Positions 35,001 to 44,000 of a stretch of 64,000 nt of DNA are shown here, piece by piece. Origin of the DNA: Sophora flavescens (lineage: Eukaryota; Streptophyta; Magnoliopsida; Fabales; Fabaceae); NCBI GenBank assembly GCA_030762895.1, contig CM061069.1, positions 25,353,404-25,417,403 on the forward strand, read 5' to 3'. The notes under the pieces are model-generated. The model was not told the origin of the DNA. It made no database searches and saw only the letters and a program-made list of their open reading frames with translations. Each line of letters begins with the position of its first letter. The first letter of the stretch is position 1. Made by a program: the position numbers and the translations under genes.

Positions 35001-38000
35001 ACTCCGGACTCTTGTTCACATCTTCAATGCTCTTCAATAAAATCACATCATTGTGGACTTCTTCTAGAATTTGTTCACTTTCAGTCCAGACCTGATATGC
35101 TCTTAGAGGACACAATTCCCCATCAGTATGCACCCTAGAGAGTGCATCAGCTCCTCTATTTGACGCCCCTGTTTTGTACACTATGTCAAAATTATACCCT
35201 AGCAATTTTGCTGCCCAATTCTGCTGGTCCATTGTAGAAATACGTTGTTGCAGTAGCTGTTTCAGACTTTTCTGGTCCGTGCTAACCGTGAAATGCTTAC
35301 CCATCAAGTATGGTCTCCAATGTTGAATTGCAAGGACCACGGCCATCAGCTCTTTCTCTAATAGAATTCAGAGAGAAAGAGAGAAAACAGAATGAGAGAA
35401 TCAGAAGAAATGTATTATGATTTCTTAAGAATGAAAACGGTTACAAGAAGATTTATATATAACCTGCTCTCGCTTAGTGACTTGCGATTTATCATCTAAC
35501 TAGAGACAACAGAATCATAACTAACTACAACAGAATCATAACTAATTGTTGCTTAATAGAGTGTAATTACTTAACCTAACTAACTGACCGAGAGGATTAA
35601 CTCAGCCATTACAAGTTTGCCTATATTCTTTTGTATACTCTAATATCCCCCGCGCAATCTCAAGGTGGTTGAGGAGCAGCAACCACATTGAGATTGGCTC
35701 GTAATTCACTGAATCTGGTGGAAGACAATGGCTTTGTGAAGCAGTCAGCTATTTGCTCAGAAGCTGGGACATGATGCACAGCCAGGGCTCCAGACAGAAC
35801 CTTTTCTCTGACAAAATGAAGGTCAAGCTCAATGTGCTTCGTTCGAGAATGCGAGAACAGGGTTATGAGCCACCGCAATCGCACTCTGAATTATCGCAGA
35901 AAAATCTGTGGTGTGTGAAATGGAACCCGCAGCTCGGTGAGTAAGGACATAATCCAGTGTTTCTGCCGCCGTATTAGCCATGCTTCGGTATTCGGCTTGA
36001 CACTAGACCGTGCTACTAGAGGTTGCTTCTTGGAGCACCAAGAGATCAAATTCGGACCAAGAAAGATGCATGATCCGGAGGTAGAGCGCCTGTCATCCGG
36101 ATCGCCGCCCAATCAAGCATCACGGGAATGCCTTAATAGTGAAGGGCTGAGTGATAGAGGAAGGTTGTAAAAGCAGACCAAAATGCATGGAACCCTTTAG
36201 ATACCGAAGGATTCTTTTTACAGCCTGCCAATGCGTTTCAAGGGGGTTTGCCATAAATTGGCATACCTTGTTAACACTTGTAGGGCTATTTCTGGCCTGG
36301 TTAATGTGGCATATTGTAATGCCCCAACTATGGATCTGTAAAGACCTGGATCAGCAACCGAATCTGTGCCAAACTTGCTTAGTTTGCAGCCACTGACCAT
36401 AGGAGAAGATATACCTTTGGCCTCCAACATATTGGCTTTGTTAAGGAGGTCTCGGATGTATTTAGTCTGGCTCAGTAAGATGGAGCCCGATGATAGATGC
36501 TTGACTTCAACCCCCAGAAAATAGTCAAGAGAGCCAAGCTCCTTAAGAGCAAAGGCTGCATTAAGTCTGTTGATAAGGTCAGAGATGAGATTTGGTGAAG
36601 TGCCAGTGAGAATGATGTCATCAACATAGACCAAAACATAGAGGCACACAGCTCCCTTAGAGTAGATGAAGAGTGAGGGATCACAACGGCTAATTACAAA
36701 ACCAAACTGTAACAGTGTGCTAGTGAGGCGTTCATACCAAGCCCTTGGGGCTTGTTTGAGCCCATAAAGTGCTTTGTGAAGCTTACAAACAAGAGTTTTG
36801 TCTTTAGCCTCAAAACCAGGAGGTTGAGTCATATAAACCTCTTCACTCAAAACACCATTTAAAAAGGCATTGTTTATATCAATTTGCTGTATCACCCAGT
36901 TGGAGGACGGTGCCATGGTGAGAAGTATTCTGATTGTGACTGGTTTGATGACAGGAGAGAAGGTCTCATGAAAATCAAATCCATGAGTTTGGTGGAAGCC
37001 TTTGGCAACCAACCTTGCCTTATATTTATTAACAGTGCCATCAGGATTTTCTTTGATGCGAAATATCCATTTGCACCCAATGGCTCTTCTATTCGGAGGA
37101 AGAGGAACTAAGGACCAGGTCTGGTTTTGAAGAAGGGCAGTATGCTCTGCTTTCATAGCCTCAAGCCAAGGAGGGCTGGACAGAGCCTGTTTAACTGATG
37201 CAGGCTCTGCATAGGCAAGATTTACTCGAGGATACAGCTTAGGTGGTAGGCAGCCGGTCTTGGAACGTGTTAACATAGGATGAGGGGGCCTGGATGGGGA
37301 GGCATTGGCCTGTTGGGCTGGCAAGACAGTAGAAGAATGTAAGGGGCCTGGTGGATGATGGGAGGAAGATACTGCTGGTTGTGGGGAGACACTAGGTGAA
37401 TGAGGAGAGGAAGACCATGCTGAGTGTGCAGAGTTTTCAGATGCTGGGAACGTGTTGCTGGTAGACACAGGAACAGAACCAGGAGTGGACAAGGGTGAGG
37501 GAGAGAGAGGGGGAGGAAACTGATTTAAAGGAACAACATTCAAAGGAGGAAGGAGGAGGGTGGGAATTGTGGACTGAAATGTGGAATCTTTTGAGGTTGG
37601 TTCTGTAGAGGGAGAAGGAAAAAGGGAGGGATAAGGAAACTTAAGTTCATTAAATAAGACATCCTTTGAAACAAAAATTCTGCCCGAAGGAGATAGGCAC
37701 TTGTGGCCTTTATGTTGGGGAGAAATGCCAAGGTAGACACACTCAGTGGACCTAAACTGCAGCTTGTGTTGATTATATGGACGCAAGAGAGGAAAACAAG
37801 CACAACCAAAGGTTCTAAGCAGAGTGTATTCAGGAATAAACCCTTGGAGAGCATGATAGGGAGAAGAAAAGGAAGTGAGAGCTGCAGTGGGGAGTCTATT
37901 TATTAAGTAGACAGCCATAGTGAAGCTATGATCCCAAAAGGTTAATGGCATAGAGGCATGGGAAAGTAAGGTTAATCCCATTTCGACAATGTGCCTATGT

Positions 38001-41000
38001 TTACGTTCTACAGTGCCATTTTGATGAGATGTGTGTGGACAAGTTAACCTGTGCACAATACCCAACTCAGTCAAATGATTGGTGAAAGGTCTAAACTCAC
38101 CCCCCAATCAGTCTGAATGGCCTTAACAGAAGCTGAGTATTGGGTTTTGACAAGAGAGTGAAATTGTTTAAATGCTGTTAGAGCATCAGATTTTCTTTTA
38201 AGAAAATAAATCCATGTAAATCGAGTGAAAGCATCAACAAAGGCTATGTAATAGGTGTAACCATTTGATGAAGTAAAGGGTGCTGGGCCCCAAAGGTCAG
38301 AGTGAATAAGTTCAAAAGCTTTAGTATGAACAGTAGGGGAGGGTGGAGCATACAATCTGTGAGACTTTCCCAAACAGCAGGCATTGCAAAAATCATTTGC
38401 CATTTTATTTGAACAAGGAATATTACAAAGCTGTAAAACAGTCTTGACAGCATTAGGATGGGCATGGCCTAATCTATTATGCCAAGTAGCAAAGATCGGA
38501 GGAATATTAGGGTTCACAACCCAGCGATGGAGCTTGTGAGCAATGATAACAGCTTCAACTTGCTGTTTCCATAAGAGAAAATTCTGATCATCAAGTTTCA
38601 CTGAAAGTGGAGGATTGAAGTTCGAGGAAGAAGAAGAAGATGCATTAGCGGAGAAAGATGCATTTCCAGGTTCAGTGAAAGGATTCGCCATGAACAATCA
38701 GGCCCAGAAAAAAGAAGCTCTAGATACCATAATAGAATTCAGAGAGAAAGAGAGAAAACAGAATGAGAGAATCAGAAGAAATGTATTATGATTTCTTAAG
38801 AATGAAAACGGTTAAAAGAAGATTTATATATAACCTGCTCTGCTAGCTGACTTGCAGTTATCATCTAACTAGAGACAACAGAATCATAACTAACTACAAC
38901 AGAATCATAACTAACTGTTGCTTAATAGAGTGTAATTACTTAACCTAACTAACTGACCGAGAGGATTAACTCAGCCATTACAAGTTTGCCTATATTCTTT
39001 TGTATACTCTAATATTCTCATATGCTGATTTAATTAAGTTCCTCTCACTCAGAGCCTTACTGAAATAAGCTATGGGCTTTCCCCCTTGCATAAGAATAGC
39101 TCCTATCCCATGACCAGATGCATCACATTCAATAAGAAACTCCTTTGAAAAATCAGGTAAAGCCAAAACAGGAGCAGTAGTTACCCTCCTCTTGAGAACC
39201 TCAAATGCTTCTTGTGCTTTCGAATTCCACTTAAAACCTTCTTTCTTGGTGAGCTCAGTGAGAGGTTTGGCAATTTTCCCATAATTCTGGATAAATTTCC
39301 GGTAATATCCGGTCAAACCCAAGAAACCTCTTACACCCTTCACATCTTTTGGACAAGGCCACTGCTGGACACTGCTCACCTTGCTAGGATCCATAGTAAC
39401 CCCTTCTTTGGAAATTAAATGGCCCAAATATTCCACTAAAAGCTGACCAAAGTGACATTTCTTTTGGTTTGCCACTAAAACATGTTTCTGTAAGGTTTTC
39501 AGAACTTCTTCCAAGTGTTCCATATGCGATTTCCAATCCGGGCTATACACTAGTATGTCATCAAAAAACACTAGTACAAACTTCCGGAGCATTTCTCTAA
39601 AGACTTCAGTCATTAATGATTGAAATGTGGAAGGTGCATTCATTAACCCAAAAGGCATCACTAAATACTCATAGTGACCCTAGTGTGTTCTAAAAGCTGT
39701 TTTGTGTATATCACCTTCCCTCACCCTAACTTGGTGATAGCCCGATTTCAAGTCTAACTTAGAAAAATACTTGGCCCCATATAATTCATCCAACAACTCA
39801 TCTATCACCGGAATTGGGAATTTGTCTGGGATTTTTACCTTGTTAAGAGCTCGGTAGTCAACACACATCCTCCATGTCTCGTCCTTCTTCTTCACCAATA
39901 TGACGGGACTAGAGAAAGCGCTGTTACTGGGCCTAATAATTCCAGTTTTTAGCATCCCCTTCACTTGCTTCTCAATCTCATTTTTTTGTACATGGGGATA
40001 TCTATATGGCCTGACATTCACAGGACCTTGGCCACTCATGAGGTTAATCGCATGCTCCTTGCTCCTCTTAGGGGGTAGCCCCTTGGGCTCATCAAAAACC
40101 TTTGCATAACGTAACAACAGTCCCTCTAAATCCCTTTGTTGTGTCTCACTGAGCATCTTCATCTTTTCCCCTGTTTCCACTCGACTAGGACAGCAAACTT
40201 CAGCTGATAAGATAAGCCCTTCAACCCACCTCTTTGGCTTTCCCAATAGACTTTGCAAAGCTGTTTGGGCTTCCTTATGGTCCTTCTCACCTTTCAATTT
40301 CACCCATTCTCCTTCATGTTGGAATTTCATAATCTGCCTTCTCCAGTCCACAATCATCTCTCCCAAGGATGCAAGCCAAGACATCCCTAAGATCAGGTCA
40401 ATCCCTTCCAATTCAAAAATGACTGAATCCACATTCATAGTAATCCCTCCCTACTCCACCTCTAAGCCCTTGCAACTTCCTCTAGTTACTGCTTGATACC
40501 CGTCCCCTAATTTGATGGTTAAAGGACGTGTATCTTCAACAGCCCATCCCATTTTTGTCACCAAGCTCTTAGAGACAAAATTATGGGTGGCTCCACTATC
40601 CACGAGGATAAGGATGGGCACCCCTTTGACTTGCCCTTTTATCTTGACAGTTTGTGGCTTCCCTGTTTGCTCCCCCTTTAGGCTTTCCAAACTCATTACA
40701 GTGCACTCCCCATCAATATCTTCCTCCTCCTCCACTTCTACTGCGACAACATTACCTTCTTCTTCTCCTATCTCCTCATCATCAAGCACCATCAGCTTCA
40801 GCTGCTTGTCTAGGCATTGGTGAAGGGGATGAAACGGTCCCCCACACTTGTAGCACAACCCTTTTTGTTTCCTTTCCATCAGCTCATTGTAGGAAAGGTG
40901 AGAAACTCTCCTATCTTTCGGCCCTGTCCTCCTTCTTTCAGTATTGGGCTCAAATTTTGAGCGTGTCCCAAATGCTCCATTAGGGTTATTTCCACTCCCT

Positions 41001-44000
41001 GACCCACCTTCCTTCGACCCGCGAACATACACCCACTCCGAGCCCGGGTTGCGACCCGAACTCGCTGGTGCGGATCGAAACGACGCGCCTGACCCGGTTC
41101 CTCTCTGGTTTCCTCCACCCGAGTACCCGCTCCGTCCACCTATCTCCTTTTCCACTGCCCTCGTCACATTCATCAGTCGTGACCTAGAGAGTGGTCCCAG
41201 AGAAATCAAGCTACGCACTCTCCCTTTGATTTCATCCTTCAACCCATGGAGAAAATAACCAAAACGTCATCAGGGAGCCTTTGCACCTGCGCAATCAACC
41301 TCTCGAATTGTTGGATGTATTCGTCCACGCTTCCTCTTTGCCGAATATTTGTTAATTGCTCAAATACTCCGCCGTCCCCCATTCCTCCATAACGCTCCAA
41401 CAACTCTACCTTTAACCTCTCCCATGTCAACTCCATTTCATCGTCAAGCAAAGAATTAAAAAAATGGATAGTTGGCCCTTCTATACATAACTGTGCCAGA
41501 TTCACCCTCACCTCCGGGCTCGTCTCCTGAACCTGAAAATATATATCTGCTCGTGTTATCCATCCAGCAGGGTCATCTCCATCAAACATGGGTAATTCCA
41601 CCTTTTTCACAGACTGGCGGAATTCCTCCAACGCCTCTCCCTGCAACTTCTTCAATCCCGACACCGAGGACCCCTTTTTTGACGAGGTACTCTTGCCGCC
41701 GCCTTCCTTTTCTGTTTGTTTGTTGCGGTTTCTCCTTGTTGGCCTCCTCTTCCTCTTCCCTGTCTTCTCCATCTGATTGAGGGGTTCTCTCTAAGATCTT
41801 CTTAAGCAACGCTATGAGAGTATTGTGGTTCCCGTCCACCTTGCTCTCCACCCCAGTCAAGGTACGTTTCACATTAGCCAACTCCGCCTCCAGTGCTGCA
41901 ACTTTTGCCTCCATCGCCTTTTTCTTAGAGGGCATTCACCTTCTACCACTGATCCCGTCTCGAGATCCGGCAGGTCGGACCAGTTTGATGCGAACCAGTA
42001 ACACACAACAATGAAACAGTAGCAAAATAGGGAGAAAACTGAGGTCTGTATGTATTATTTACTGAAAAGAAAGATTTACAGGAGAATAAACATTCCCTGC
42101 CACAGAGCAAGCTCCTATAGAGAGCTATTGCTCTCTATCCATAACTAACTTCTTAATTCTCAAAGACACCTCACTCCTAGCTACCCTCCCTACTATATGG
42201 AAGCACTACCTTTCTGTTACTTCCCCCCACTCACATACAATTTCTCTCTCTGCCAGCACACTACTTGCTAGCACCCCCTTTTTCTAAATCTTTTTTGTTC
42301 CTCCTAACATAAACCTTCCATTCCTTCGATCCACTCACTCCTTGATCCAGCAAGGGCATATTTGGGCCTCCTATGTTTCCTTGGGCCCTATCATAGTCCA
42401 AGCATGAAAATATGGGAATCCCACACACTGCAAAATGTATACTACTCCCAATTTTCCTATACAATTTTTATTAAGAAATTGCTAAACAGTGGAGCAAAAA
42501 AAAAAACATTAATTAATCAGATTGATGGAATATATACAAAAGACATGACAATCATTATTAGCAATACACATCACATGAACTTCATTCTCTCCCATATACA
42601 ATACGGCAAAGCATTGGAACCACAACTTAGAACTTGAATTTGAAATAAACACAATTGTTTATGAACAACCTGATATAAGATCATCAATGTAGTCAGCATC
42701 AATTTTTCCATGAGCCATCGCACCAACCTGGACAATAGTAAAAAAAACTCAGTCAAGCTGTGAAATAACAGAATAAGCTTCATCTGAAAAATGTACATAA
42801 AGACTTGCAAAAGCTTACCACGAAGACAAGGTTTTCAGCACAGTTAGCAGCATTAACATAGTCCCTTATTTGAACTGTCTTTGATGAACTAAAAGAAAGA
42901 CCTACAACAGCACAAAAGCAGCACAAAAGAACTCTTCACAAAAGACATTGACATTTTAGCATTAACTAATTATAATACTCACCTATTTTCCGGGAGTTGA
43001 CAGGTAAGTGATCAGTCGCAGGGTTTTGAATTAACCTTAAAAGCTTTCCCTGATTACCCTTTGATTTGATACTGAATTTTTGCAGCAACTCCGCTACAGT
43101 AATTATTGAATATTTCAAAATGGGGGAAAGGTATACATGTCAATATGGTGACAAGAACCAAGAATGAGGATTGGTTATGGAGTAATACATTTATGAGTAG
43201 AGAAACTTACCCATCATATTACAAAAGCTTCCCAGTGTTTTTGGTATCTGAGTTTGTGGTTCAACTCTGATAAGAATTCCTTCGTCAGTCCTGATGAATA
43301 CAGCGCGTAATCTACCAGCCATGCAAAGTCGACTACTCATAATTTGAAGGAGAGCCTAAATTCAATAAACATTCAGAGTCAACTTAATCATGAAAAACAA
43401 GACATGCTTTCAAACTATTGAGGTGGTGACAATACTTGTTCTAGGAAAACTACAACGGAATATGAAACTAAACAAAATTGTTTAGAGAAACAACCAAAGC
43501 TCGGTTGTAATTACTAATAGACTCTTAGAGAATACAAGACCAATAAATTCATAAATTGATTTATGATTTATTTCACATTCAACCAGGAGCAAACATTACC
43601 AAACTACCAATTTCATTCTACTCTAGTTACTCATAACTCACAAGGGAAGTCTTAAGTTCTCATCTTTAACGTTTGGGTAATCCAACAATGAAAAATCCAA
43701 ACATACAAGTGAAGAAATCAACTCAGTGGTCAAAGAATGAAAACAGTAGCTAACCTCATGAACAATATCAGGCCTAAAATCATAAGGATTCATATTTTTC
43801 CTCCGCAGGAAACTAGCATGCTCGTCTGGATTCAAAATCTGGTATTTCTGAAATAAGTCATGCAATGGTTAGAAAGCAGAACTACATAAAGGTTGAATTT
43901 GAAATAATTGGTAGAGTTGCTCTCAGAAAAGGCTTAACGAAATTTTTTCTTCTTTTTTTAGTGATTGGACAGGTTTCTCATAACTCTCAAAGAGTTTATT

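Larger units (their letters stand above)
35354..39019 (-). mobile_element. Copia element nested in the gypsy pol
   Basis: The LTRs, 35359-35645 (287 bp) and 38730-39014 (285 bp), are flanked by the TSD TTCTC at 35354-35358 and 39015-39019. Removing the insert restores the reading of the gypsy RNase H region at the boundary. The 3' LTR is preceded by a polypurine tract (GCGCGGGGGA, minus). The 5' LTR is followed by TGGTATCTAGAGC, close to the initiator-Met primer site. The ends are TATTAG...CTATTA, not TG...CA. The element is 3.66 kb, short for copia, because gag and protease are largely deleted. Confidence 0.93.
33216..42398 (-). mobile_element. Chromovirus gypsy element (Reina-like) in the last EMG1 intron, with a nested copia
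   Basis: Two 408-bp LTRs, 33221-33628 and 41986-42393, begin TG and end CA. They are flanked by the 5-bp TSD TAGTC at 33216-33220 and 42394-42398. By eye the LTRs differ at only two positions (near 33433 and 33471), so the insertion looks recent. Without the nested copia the element is about 5.5 kb, the usual size for Reina chromoviruses with short LTRs (lineage inferred). It lies in the same orientation as EMG1. Gag and pol carry a few stops and frameshifts. Confidence 0.95.

Noticed and set aside
39670..39690. Programmed stop-codon readthrough in the gypsy RT
   Set aside because: The TAG replaces a conserved Glu in the middle of RT and other breaks exist in gag, so simple decay explains it.
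40451..41258. Plus-strand open frames of 86-109 residues opposite the gypsy gag and protease
   Set aside because: Shadows of the minus-strand gag and protease frames.
42571..42810. Minus-strand open frame across the EMG1 exon 7 and its intron
   Set aside because: It is a different frame from EMG1 and runs through the splice sites; only 42670-42727 is coding in the EMG1 frame.
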